DNA from: JALZKA01 sp033856515
GTDB taxonomy: Bacteria; Actinomycetota; Thermoleophilia; Solirubrobacterales; 70-9
Assembly (NCBI GenBank): GCA_033856515.1
Contig: JAWVEY010000031.1
Coordinates: 1 to 64,000 of the forward strand
Direction of reading: 5' to 3'
Length of the DNA: 64,000 bases
Position 1 is the stretch's first letter. Each line of letters begins with the position of its first letter. Under the pieces are notes generated by a model that was given only the letters and a program-made list of their open reading frames with translations, was not told the DNA's origin and did not search any database. Below are positions 8,877 through 14,378 of this stretch, one piece after another. The translations under genes were made by a program, and so were the position numbers.

Positions 8877-8982
8877 TTTGGGCACCAGCCGCATTCTGGT
8901 GCCCAAATCCGCGTACATCCGCGCATATCGGCAGGCATCGGATCCCGTAATCGACGCCTGTCCGTGCCTGAGAGTCCCCCGC
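8877..8982. repeat. Island-end repeat unit, copy 1 (hairpin plus conserved ~75 bp)
   Basis: A perfect 12-bp stem (TTTGGGCACCAG / CTGGTGCCCAAA) with loop CCGCATT occupies 8877-8907. The following ~75 bp (CCGCGTACATCCGCGC... to GTGCCTGAGAGTCCCCCGC) recurs nearly unchanged at 12611-12686 and, diverged, at 18141-18211. In copies 1 and 2 it abuts the tRNA half exactly, so it behaves as the right-end arm of an integrating element. Together with the tRNA pieces it fills the 400-bp gap at 8715-9114; I see no gene there. Confidence 0.8.
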
Positions 8983-9024
8983 TTCGCAATCAGGAGGTCG
9001 GCGGTTCGAGCCCGCCTAGCTCCA
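8983..9024 (+). repeat. tRNA-Ala 3'-half copy (att-like), copy 1
   Basis: These 42 bp are identical to 3230-3271 of the intact tRNA-Ala gene, running from the anticodon loop TTCGCAA to the discriminator base. The 5' half of a tRNA is absent, so it is not a functional tRNA. This is the expected footprint of an integrase that crosses over in the anticodon loop. Confidence 0.9.
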
Positions 9025-9043
9025 TACCTTGTGTTTGGCTCGC

Positions 9044-9059
9044 AGCCCGCCTAGCTCCA
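9044..9059 (+). repeat. Short tRNA-Ala 3'-end fragment
   Basis: The 16 bp AGCCCGCCTAGCTCCA repeat the last 16 bp of the tRNA and lie only 20 bp after the 42-bp copy. They could be a leftover of a second exchange or of slippage at the att site. Confidence 0.6.
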
Positions 9060-9114
9060 CTACGGATTCCGTTCTGTGACTGGCGAATCCGTGCGTCGGT
9101 GCAGCTCGGTGGTG

Positions 9115-9717
9115 TCAACGGCTACGCAAGACGACTGTGTCGAGGCCGGTGACCTCCGGCCCACAGCGGTACTCGGCCTTGATTTGCATCTCCTCGAGCG
9201 AGCCGAGCACATCCTTCATCTGCTCGCCGGAGGGCTCTCCCCCGTTATCGATGACCCACAACGACGCCCGCAGCAGCACGTCGTAGTGACGCCAGCTCGG
9301 GGCCTCGAAAGGTTTCTTTATGTTGCGCTCGAGCGTCAGCCCTGCGCCCGTCAGAGTCACATCGGCGTCGTCGCCGCACTGGTCCGGGCCGGCGTCGGAC
9401 TGGCGGAGGTCGAAAGAGAGGTCAGTGCCATAGCTGGACCGTCGGTTGCCGAGGAACTTGGCCGGGGCGACGAAGTACATGTCGGTTTGCCCAGGCAACG
9501 CGTCCGAGTTGCCATCCTCGACTCGGATGTAGCCACCTGGGTTGCCACCGGAAGAGCGGTGAACGGGTGAGGGAGTGGCGGTTACGCCGGCCAGGCCCCA
9601 TGCTTCGGCAGAATCGGAGAACCTGCTCTTCGCAACAACCTCAGCCGCGGTGGCGGCAACCGGCAGGGTGAGCGCGATTCCCACGACGCAAAGACCGGGC
9701 AGCACAGCCTTCCGCAT
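9115..9717 (-). CDS. Secreted laminin-B (domain IV)-like protein
   Basis: The 200-residue product from the ATG at 9717 opens with a signal peptide (MRKAVLPGLCVVGIALTLPV, cleavage near AATAAE). The mature part has the hallmarks of the laminin B domain: a start FSDSAEAWG, then NPGGYIRVED, then YFVAPAKFLGNRRSSYGTDL with SFDLR. This beta-sandwich usually occurs inside larger extracellular proteins; here it stands alone. The upstream frame of the longer reading overlaps the Cys-rich gene in another phase and is discarded. It follows that gene by about 60 bp on the same strand, so the two are probably co-transcribed and co-exported. Confidence 0.75.
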   Translation of the reverse strand: MRKAVLPGLCVVGIALTLPVAATAAEVVAKSRFSDSAEAWGLAGVTATPSPVHRSSGGNPGGYIRVEDGNSDALPGQTDMYFVAPAKFLGNRRSSYGTDLSFDLRQSDAGPDQCGDDADVTLTGAGLTLERNIKKPFEAPSWRHYDVLLRASLWVIDNGGEPSGEQMKDVLGSLEEMQIKAEYRCGPEVTGLDTVVLRSR

Positions 9718-9778
9718 TGCTATCGCATTCTCCCGAACACGCCGCGATCGTTGCAGTTTTGGATCGGTCGACCCTCTT

Positions 9779-10195
9779 TCAGGCTGGGATGCAGACGTGG
9801 TTGGAACACACCTCGCTCTCCGAACAATCGCCGTTGTCCACGCACTGCGCGCACGTCCCGTTGATGCACGGCTTGTCGGAATCACAAACCGTTTCGCAGT
9901 TGCCGCAGTGGCTGGGGTTCGTCTCGAGGTCGAAGCACTTGCCGTTACATTTGGTGTAGCCCGCCAGGCATCTGCACTTCCCACGGCGGCAATGGGAATT
10001 GGCAGGACAGCACTTGCCCTTGCAGCGGCGTGACTCGGGGCAGCGTTTGGCATCGCCGGTGATCGAGGCGAGCGCACCGACAGGTCCGCCGAGCGCCGCG
10101 GCGGTGGCCGCCCCGGCTAAGCGCTTCAACGCCGAGCGACGCGAGAGCTGGCCCGAGGCGAGATCACGCGCGAGGCGGTCCAGGTGTTCGTCCAT
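9779..10195 (-). CDS. Cysteine-rich exported protein with Tat-like signal
   Basis: The 138-residue protein starts at the ATG at 10195; an ATG 12 bp earlier at 10207 is also possible. The head MDEHLDRLARDLASGQLSRR leads into a twin-Arg signal (SRRSALKRLAGAATAAALGG). The mature part carries about 18 Cys in short spacings (CKGKCCPANSHCRRGKCRC, CFDLETNPSHCGNCETVC, CVDNGDCSESEVC), like small disulfide or EB-type modules found in Solirubrobacter-like exported proteins. Folding before export fits the Tat route. Likely partner: the laminin-B-like protein just downstream. Function unknown. Confidence 0.75.
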   Translation of the reverse strand: MDEHLDRLARDLASGQLSRRSALKRLAGAATAAALGGPVGALASITGDAKRCPESRRCKGKCCPANSHCRRGKCRCLAGYTKCNGKCFDLETNPSHCGNCETVCDSDKPCINGTCAQCVDNGDCSESEVCSNHVCIPA

Positions 10196-10371
10196 TCGGA
10201 TCAGCATGTCACCTTGGCTATCGAGGGTCAAGCGTGCGTGTTGTCTGGTCAGCGCGCCTGGCGCCCGCGGATCGCTACGTTTCGGCGCCCAGTCATCAGC
10301 TGCGCCGACGAGGATTGCTGTCCTGAGTGTCCTCCCGACGGCTGTGCCCCCGACTGCTGCTAGCAAGCAGC

Positions 10372-10389
10372 CGCTTTTCGTCCAAAGCG
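10372..10389. repeat. Short hairpin remnant of the NTF2-cassette repeat
   Basis: CGCTTT and AAAGCG form a perfect 6-bp stem around TCGTCC. The same TCGTCC-centred hairpin is seen at 11397-11412 and, diverged, at 12051-12066. It lies 31 bp beyond the stop of the NTF2-like frame at 10421, where it may act as a terminator-like structure. Confidence 0.6.
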
Positions 10390-10420
10390 AGTACTTCTGG
10401 CTGTCTTCGGCCCTAGACGG

Positions 10421-10843
10421 CTACTGGGAGGGGGAGATCGCGCCCGTTTGAAGCATCATCCCGAAGTCATCCCGGACGACCCAATGCTCGGCGAGGCGGC
10501 TATCGGCGATGCGATAGATGTGGATGTGTTCAACGGAGAACCGCTTGCCCTGCGGCGAAGGAATGCCTCGGAACACGGTTCCTTGGTACGTGCCGCTCCA
10601 GCGGTTGTGACAGACAACGAGATCATCGTCAGCGATGAGCTTTAGGGTCTCCCAGTTCAGATCCCCGATGGCGCCCGTGACACCCTCGATCGCTTGACGA
10701 AACTTGTCGAGCCCGACCTCGGCATCTCTGTCCGGTTGATGGTTCGCAATGTCCGGATGAACCAGACACTCGAAATCGATGGTTCCCGAGTTCCACTGGT
10801 CATAGAACTCCTGGACAACGGCTTTGTTTGCTTCCGCGCTGAT
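10421..10843 (-). pseudogene. NTF2/SnoaL-like protein frame with a lost start codon (ATC)
   Basis: An open minus-strand frame of 140 codons reads I-S-A-E-A-N-K-A-V-V-Q-E-F-Y-D-Q-W-N and continues through a clear SnoaL-like ester-cyclase pattern (HPDIANHQ, KFRQAIEGV, RWSGTYQGTVFRGIPSPQGK, VEHIHIYRI, EHWVVRDDFGMM) to a TAG at 10421. Family members usually begin MSxEANKAVV, so the ATC at 10841-10843 sits where ATG is expected; an in-frame TGA lies two codons upstream and no other usable start precedes the core. Either the gene is inactivated by a start-codon change or it uses ATC poorly. Function in relatives: small-molecule cyclase or isomerase. Confidence 0.75.
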
Positions 10844-10877
10844 GGCTCACCCGTCGGTTGTCCGGCGCAACGTATCG

Positions 10878-10919
10878 CCTTCCATGCAAAGCGGGGTTAG
10901 GCGCTCCTCGTCCCAAGCA
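10878..10919. repeat. NTF2-cassette intergenic repeat, copy A
   Basis: A sequence of the form CCTTCCATGCAAAGCG followed by GCGCTCCTCGTCCCAAGC lies directly after the stop of the gene at 10920. Copies with the same order (TTTCCATGC-AAGCG ... GCTT-TCGTCC-AAGC) occur at 11371 and 12023, and a diverged one at 12487. Confidence 0.55.
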
Positions 10920-11339
10920 CTACTCCGACAGCCCGGCGGCTTCGAGGGCTTCGGCGGGATCAAGGTAGTTCCGCATCCGAACTATCTGGCCATCCTGAAG
11001 CTCGTAGACCAAACCCATGTGCAGTTCGACCGGCACGCCACTTGCCTTGCCCGTCGCCCGTTGGCGGAACACGCCGACAACGCGGTCATCCCCAGCATCG
11101 ACTACGCGCTCAAGCTCGATGAACCATTCGAAATCTTCGGTCCAGGTGCGCATGAAGTCGAGGAACCCCTCGCGGCCCGTGTAGACCCGCCGAAAACCTG
11201 GGCTGTTGGGCGGCATTATCCACTCCGCGTCGGGGGCATTCAGCCCGGAATCGAAGGGCGCGGTGGGATTGCCGGTAGTCAACCCCGTCTTGAACTCCTC
11301 GAATGCCCGCCGCACAATCTCCACGTTCTCCTGCGACAT
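10920..11339 (-). CDS. NTF2/SnoaL-like protein, MSQENVEI family
   Basis: The 139-residue protein begins MSQENVEIVRRAFEEF, the typical head of a small NTF2-fold family expanded in Thermoleophilia. It keeps the domain order: N-terminal helix, WIMPPNSPGFRRVYTGREGFLDFM, then strands ending LRVYELQDGQIVRM-like and a tail PAEALEAAGLSE. Such proteins are cone-shaped alpha+beta barrels binding small hydrophobic ligands; no catalytic role can be assigned. GATACT lies 9 nt before the ATG, suggesting a near-leaderless promoter. The gene at 12069 shares both the tail AALEAAGLSE-type ending and the promoter block, so the two are duplicates. Confidence 0.85.
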   Translation of the reverse strand: MSQENVEIVRRAFEEFKTGLTTGNPTAPFDSGLNAPDAEWIMPPNSPGFRRVYTGREGFLDFMRTWTEDFEWFIELERVVDAGDDRVVGVFRQRATGKASGVPVELHMGLVYELQDGQIVRMRNYLDPAEALEAAGLSE

Positions 11340-11348
11340 CGCACGCGC

Positions 11349-11354
11349 AGTATC
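11349..11354 (-). promoter_or_regulatory. Putative -10 box of the NTF2-like gene at 10920
   Basis: GATACT on the minus strand sits 9 nt before the ATG, inside a block shared almost base for base with the gene at 12069 (GATACTGCGCG then GCGATGTCG). The conservation in two copies supports a promoter role. Confidence 0.4.
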
Positions 11355-11370
11355 CCGCGATCAGGAGGTA

Positions 11371-11413
11371 GGCGCTTTCCATGCGGAGCAACTAGTGCTT
11401 TTCGTCCAAAGCG
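11371..11413. repeat. NTF2-cassette intergenic repeat, copy B
   Basis: GGCGCTTTCCATGCGGAGC is followed by the hairpin GCTTTTCGTCCAAAGC (11397-11412). It lies between the MsrA gene and the NTF2-like gene at 10920. Confidence 0.6.
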
Positions 11414-11454
11414 TGTGTCCGGGTTGAACTGCGAAGCGGTCCTACGCAGGTGAG

Positions 11455-11952
11455 CTAGGCAACGGCTTCTCGCTTGGCGGCTTCCAGCCTTGACTGCGGG
11501 AACTGGGAGCTCGCCGGATAGCGCTGGAAATAGTCCTGATCCTCGGCCTCGGCCTCAATGAAGGGGCCAGCCTCGCTGATCTTGGTCGCGACTTGGGGCC
11601 AAAAGCCTGAGGCCTCAACGTGAGCGATCATGTCCTCGGCGACCTCGCGTTGCTCGTCGGTTGTGTAGAAGATCTCGGAGCGATATATGGAGCCGAGGAC
11701 GCTCTCGTCTAAGTCGGGGCGGTGGATCTGGAAGAAGAGCTCGAGGACGTCACGGAAGGAAGTCCTGGAGGCGTCGAAGACGAGCTCTACCGCCTCGGCA
11801 TGCCCGCCCGGTTCGTCCTCCGTCGGGTCATCGCTCTCGCCACCGGTCCAGCCAGTGCGAATGGAGATCAGCCCCTCGGAATGACGCATGAGTTCCTGCG
11901 TAATCCAGCAGCAGCCACCCGCGAGGATCGCGACCTCGGTGTTCTCGGTCAT
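11455..11952 (-). CDS. msrA: Peptide methionine sulfoxide reductase A, variant active site
   Basis: The 165-residue protein matches MsrA over its whole length: strand and catalytic loop at residues 8-16, GWTGG, GHAEAVELVFD, then LFFQIHRP, and QDYFQRYP near the C-terminus. MsrA reduces methionine S-sulfoxide in proteins. The signature GCFWG is altered to GCCWI: the catalytic first Cys remains, but Phe is replaced by a second Cys and the last Gly by Ile. The YRSEIFY and GHAE segments are kept. No C-terminal resolving Cys is seen, so the adjacent Cys may resolve the sulfenic acid; that is inference. It sits among NTF2-like genes on the same strand. Confidence 0.85.
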   Translation of the reverse strand: MTENTEVAILAGGCCWITQELMRHSEGLISIRTGWTGGESDDPTEDEPGGHAEAVELVFDASRTSFRDVLELFFQIHRPDLDESVLGSIYRSEIFYTTDEQREVAEDMIAHVEASGFWPQVATKISEAGPFIEAEAEDQDYFQRYPASSQFPQSRLEAAKREAVA

Positions 11953-12022
11953 GGCGTCATCCTTTCTTGGAAGCCCTCCGAAAGGTATCGCAGCACATGA
12001 GTGCTACGGAGCGTGGCCCGTC

Positions 12023-12068
12023 GGTGCTTTCCATGCGAAGCGACTTAAACGCTTCTCGTCCTAAGCAC
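12023..12068. repeat. NTF2-cassette intergenic repeat, copy C
   Basis: GTGCTTTCCATGCGAAGCG, a short spacer, then GCTTCTCGTCCTAAGCAC. The ends GTGCTT/AAGCAC pair, and an inner GAAGCG/CGCTTC stem is also possible. It touches the stop of the NTF2-like gene at 12069, a terminator-like position. Confidence 0.6.
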
Positions 12069-12455
12069 CTACTCCGACAGCCCGGCAGCTTCGAGGGCCT
12101 CTTCTTTTCTCAGGTAACCGGCAGTTCGGACGACGAGTCCATTTCTAACCCAATGGAGAATGGCCCAGGCGGGCATCTGCTCGATCAGGTCACTCCCAAA
12201 CGTCCGGACCATCGCCAGCACTCGGTCGCCCCCCAGATCGACTATTTCCTCCAACTCCAATCGAAATCCAGGAAGCGCTTCCTCTATGTCGCCCCACCAG
12301 CAACGGAGCCCTTCGTGGCCGTAATAGGGGCCGGGAATTGGCGCTTGAGGGATGTTGTCTATGCGGATCGCTTGGTCAGAGAGTTCGAATGGGAGTTCTC
12401 CCCGGGCGAAGAACTCGTAAACCCGCCGAATGATCTCCACGTTCTCCTGCGACAT
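12069..12455 (-). CDS. NTF2/SnoaL-like protein, MSQENVEI family (second copy)
   Basis: The 128-residue protein begins MSQENVEIIRRVYEFF and ends KEEALEAAGLSE, matching the neighbour at 10920 at both ends while the centre differs (GPYYGHEGLRCWWGDIEEAL, ELEEIVDLGGDRVLAMVR). It is a small NTF2-fold protein of unknown ligand. GATACT is 9 nt before the ATG (12465-12470), within the same promoter block as its paralogue. The duplication plus diverged centre suggests selection for ligand change after copying. Confidence 0.85.
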   Translation of the reverse strand: MSQENVEIIRRVYEFFARGELPFELSDQAIRIDNIPQAPIPGPYYGHEGLRCWWGDIEEALPGFRLELEEIVDLGGDRVLAMVRTFGSDLIEQMPAWAILHWVRNGLVVRTAGYLRKEEALEAAGLSE

Positions 12456-12464
12456 CGCCCGCGC

Positions 12465-12470
12465 AGTATC
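12465..12470 (-). promoter_or_regulatory. Putative -10 box of the NTF2-like gene at 12069
   Basis: GATACT on the minus strand, 9 nt before the ATG, as in the paralogue at 10920. The surrounding ~20 bp are shared by both genes. Confidence 0.4.
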
Positions 12471-12484
12471 TCGCGGTTAAGGGA

Positions 12485-12510
12485 TAGGCGCTTTCCATGG
12501 AAAGCGCCTA
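12485..12510. repeat. Perfect 26-bp palindrome upstream of an NTF2-like gene
   Basis: The half-site TAGGCGCTTTCCA is followed by its exact reverse complement, with no spacer. It lies about 30 bp before the ATG at 12455 on the minus strand, just beyond the putative -10 box, where a dimeric regulator could bind. Other cassette copies keep only the left half. It is also the front of a diverged copy of the cassette repeat (12487-12538). Confidence 0.7.
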
Positions 12511-12581
12511 CATGTGGGCACCTCCTCGTCTCACGGCGAACTGAGGATCTGCTCGCGATCGTGTTGACCCGGTCGTGCCCA

Positions 12582-12686
12582 TTGGGCACCAGCCGGGTTC
12601 TGGCGCCCAAATCCACGTACATCCGCGCACATCGGCAGGGATCGGATCCCGTAATCGACGCCTATTCGTGCCTGAGAATCCCCCGC
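12582..12686. repeat. Island-end repeat unit, copy 2
   Basis: The hairpin TTGGGCACCAG / CTGGCGCCCAA with loop CCGGGTT (12582-12610, one mismatched pair) is followed by about 75 bp nearly identical to copy 1 (CCACGTACATCCGCGCACATCGG and on to GTGCCTGAGAATCCCCCGC). It joins directly to the tRNA half at 12687. With the palindrome and the tRNA copy it accounts for the 390-bp stretch 12456-12845, in which I see no gene. Confidence 0.8.
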
Positions 12687-12728
12687 TTCGCAATCAGGAG
12701 GTCGGCGGTTCGAGCCCGCCTAGCTCCA
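12687..12728 (+). repeat. tRNA-Ala 3'-half copy (att-like), copy 2
   Basis: These 42 bp are identical to 3230-3271 and to 8983-9024. The flanking sequence after it (CTTTGGCC) differs from that after the intact tRNA and after copy 1, as expected if each copy marks a different junction. This may be the outermost junction with the ancestral chromosome. Confidence 0.9.
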
Positions 12729-12845
12729 CTTTGGCCATCCCCACCCGGGCTGGCACTTCTCCCGCTCTGCCTTCGGACAGACATTGCGGCCCTGAGGTGG
12801 CGGGTGTAGCCTCACGCCCGTCTCATCTAACGAAGGAGGGGCATA

Positions 12846-13802
12846 GTGCGTCGACGTCCACTGGCAGTCGCCGTGTTTATCGTGCTCACCGCGTCTGCCG
12901 CAGGAAGCGCCCAGGCGACCTTCCCCGGCTCGAGTGGGCCGATCGTCTTCCGCGCCGACGACTTCGATACGGGCTTGGCGGGTCCCTTGATGCGCATGGA
13001 GGCCGACGGCAGCGACGTCACTGAGATCAACGGCCGGCATGCCTACTTCTCCGACTTCACCGCGGACGGAGAGCGGATCGCGATCGACATCATCCAGAGC
13101 GATCTCGACACACACATCGCAACCCTGAGCCCGGACGGAAGCGGGTTCCGTTTCATCACCTCGGGTCGCGGGGTTCATGACTCTCCGTCGTGGTCCCCGC
13201 ACGGGGGAAGGCTCGTCTTCAACTTCTCACCGGAACGGCTCGACCACCCCGACTTCGAGACCCGGCTGTGGACCATACGGGCGAACGGCGCCCACGCCCG
13301 GCCGCTCCCGATGAACGACCGCGGATTCGACGTCGAACCAAAGTTCTCGCCCGACGGCCGCTGGATCGCATTCGACCGGCTGCGGTTCCCGGACGGGGGT
13401 TTCACCCAGGCGACCTTCATCGTCAGCATGGAGGGGCATCGCGTTCGCCGGCTCACGCCGTGGCACCTGGACGCCGAGCACCCGACGTGGTCGCCGGACA
13501 GCGAGTGGATCCTTTTCAACACCTCGCCCAACGGCGCGATCCAAGCGATCCGTCCGAACGGCGAAGACCGCCATACGATTCGGCCCGCGACCGCCGGGCA
13601 GGGCGGCCACAAGCCCTGGTACTCGCCGGAGGGCGACCGGATCGTCTTCATGTGCGAGAACCAAGGGACTCTGCCGCAGCCGCCAAAGGACTACAACCAG
13701 GACATTTGCGTGATGGACGCAAATGGCGAGAACGTCGAGAACATCACGGAGACCGAAGGCCTCTACGAGAACTACCCGGCATGGGGGCCTGCGGCGGAGT
13801 AG
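12846..13802 (+). CDS. Secreted TolB-like beta-propeller protein
   Basis: GTG at 12846 with GGAGG eight bases upstream opens a 318-residue protein. Residues 1-25 are a signal peptide (RRRPLAVAVFIVLTASAAGSAQA). The rest is made of PD40/WD40-like blades with the pattern SPDGRWIAFD, SPDSEWILFN and SPEGDRIVFM, spaced about 40-50 residues apart. The fold resembles the TolB propeller, usually a protein-binding scaffold outside the cytoplasm. No Pal or TolA genes are nearby, so a Tol role is not implied. A methyltransferase follows 15 bp later on the same strand. Confidence 0.85.
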   Translation: MRRRPLAVAVFIVLTASAAGSAQATFPGSSGPIVFRADDFDTGLAGPLMRMEADGSDVTEINGRHAYFSDFTADGERIAIDIIQSDLDTHIATLSPDGSGFRFITSGRGVHDSPSWSPHGGRLVFNFSPERLDHPDFETRLWTIRANGAHARPLPMNDRGFDVEPKFSPDGRWIAFDRLRFPDGGFTQATFIVSMEGHRVRRLTPWHLDAEHPTWSPDSEWILFNTSPNGAIQAIRPNGEDRHTIRPATAGQGGHKPWYSPEGDRIVFMCENQGTLPQPPKDYNQDICVMDANGENVENITETEGLYENYPAWGPAAE

Positions 13803-13805
13803 GGG

Positions 13806-13811
13806 TAGTTT
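13806..13811 (+). promoter_or_regulatory. Putative leaderless -10 box of the methyltransferase gene
   Basis: TAGTTT lies exactly 6 nt before the ATG at 13818. No ribosome binding site is visible, so the gene probably has its own leaderless transcript although the propeller gene is close. Confidence 0.4.
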
Positions 13812-13817
13812 CAAGGC

Positions 13818-14378
13818 ATGGCGGGCAAGGCATCAGCGCGGTTTGTCTGGGCGGTCGACACTCTGGACGTCCGCCCGGCCGACCGCCTGCTCGAGGTCGG
13901 CTGCGGCCATGGCGTCGCGGTCTCCCTGGTCTGCGAGAGGCTGACGACGGGGACGATCACCGCAATCGACCGCTCGCCCAAGATGATCGAGATGGCCACG
14001 CGAAGGAATCGCGAGCACGTAGACGAGGGACGGGCTGTGCTCGAGGCCATCGCGCTGGACGACGTGGACCTCGGCGATCGGCGCTTCGACAAGGTCTTCG
14101 CCTTCAACGTCGCTCCCTTCTGGCAGCAGCCGGAGGCGGCGCTCGGTGCCGTCCGCGAACACCTCGCCCGGGATGGAGTTATCTACATCTTCTGGGACGC
14201 GCGCCACTCCGCGCCGGAGCGAGCCCGGGACCTAGGGAACGAGCTGGCTAACCGACTACGAGAGGGCGGATTCTCCGTCGACCGGGTGCTGGTCGAGGAC
14301 CTGCGCCCGGTTCCGGCGGTCTGCGTAATAGGGCGTTCGAGCCCCCTAGCTCCATCTCGGAGGCTGCCCGGCCGCTAG
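13818..14378 (+). CDS. SAM-dependent class I methyltransferase with an altered C-terminus
   Basis: The 186-residue protein has motif I LLEVGCGHGVAVSLV (residues 24-38), the acidic end of strand 2 (ITAIDRS), and the post-II and III region FDKVFAFNVAPFW and VREHLARDGVIYIFW. It should transfer a methyl group from S-adenosylmethionine to an unknown small molecule. The last ~18 codons run through a fragment of the tRNA-Ala 3' end (14335-14359), giving the odd tail SSPLAPSRRLPGR; family members would be expected to end near AVCVIGR. The original stop was probably lost at a recombination junction. Confidence 0.85.
   Translation: MAGKASARFVWAVDTLDVRPADRLLEVGCGHGVAVSLVCERLTTGTITAIDRSPKMIEMATRRNREHVDEGRAVLEAIALDDVDLGDRRFDKVFAFNVAPFWQQPEAALGAVREHLARDGVIYIFWDARHSAPERARDLGNELANRLREGGFSVDRVLVEDLRPVPAVCVIGRSSPLAPSRRLPGR
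14335..14359 (+). repeat. tRNA-Ala 3'-end fragment with flank, inside a gene end
   Basis: GTTCGAGCCCCCTAGCTCCA then TCTCG matches 3251-3276, that is the tRNA 3' end plus the five bases after the intact gene, with one G deleted. It therefore resembles the left junction next to the functional tRNA rather than the copies at 8983 and 12687. Confidence 0.6.

Larger units (their letters stand above)
3272..9024. mobile_element. Candidate integrated island 1 at tRNA-Ala (no integrase seen)
   Basis: The segment begins directly after the intact tRNA-Ala and ends with a perfect 42-bp copy of the tRNA 3' half (8983-9024), the arrangement left by site-specific integration into a tRNA gene. Cargo: an FAD-linked oxidase, a surface protein, a 58-residue protein and a large LuxR-type regulator. 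No integrase or excisionase gene is present, so the element is either decayed or moved by a factor elsewhere. Inferred from repeat geometry only. Confidence 0.4.
9025..12728. mobile_element. Candidate integrated island 2 at tRNA-Ala (no integrase seen)
   Basis: This 3.7-kb segment lies between the first and second 42-bp tRNA 3'-half copies and ends with the same repeat unit plus tRNA half as island 1. Cargo: a laminin-B-domain protein, a Cys-rich Tat protein, three NTF2-like genes and an MsrA variant, all on the minus strand. No recombinase gene is visible. A tandem second insertion, or a duplication of the island end, would both give this pattern. Confidence 0.35.

Noticed and set aside
8983..9024. 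Second tRNA-Ala gene
   Set aside because: Only the 3' half is present; acceptor 5' strand and D-arm are missing, so it cannot fold into a tRNA.
10448..10645. 65-codon plus-strand frame
   Set aside because: The minus strand carries the NTF2-like frame with clear family pattern; the plus frame is its shadow.
10824..11453. 209-codon plus-strand frame across the NTF2-like gene
   Set aside because: Antisense to a recognised NTF2-like protein and crossing the repeat; no similarity seen.
14335..14359. tRNA gene near the end of the methyltransferase
   Set aside because: Just 25 bp of the tRNA 3' end and flank, with one base deleted.
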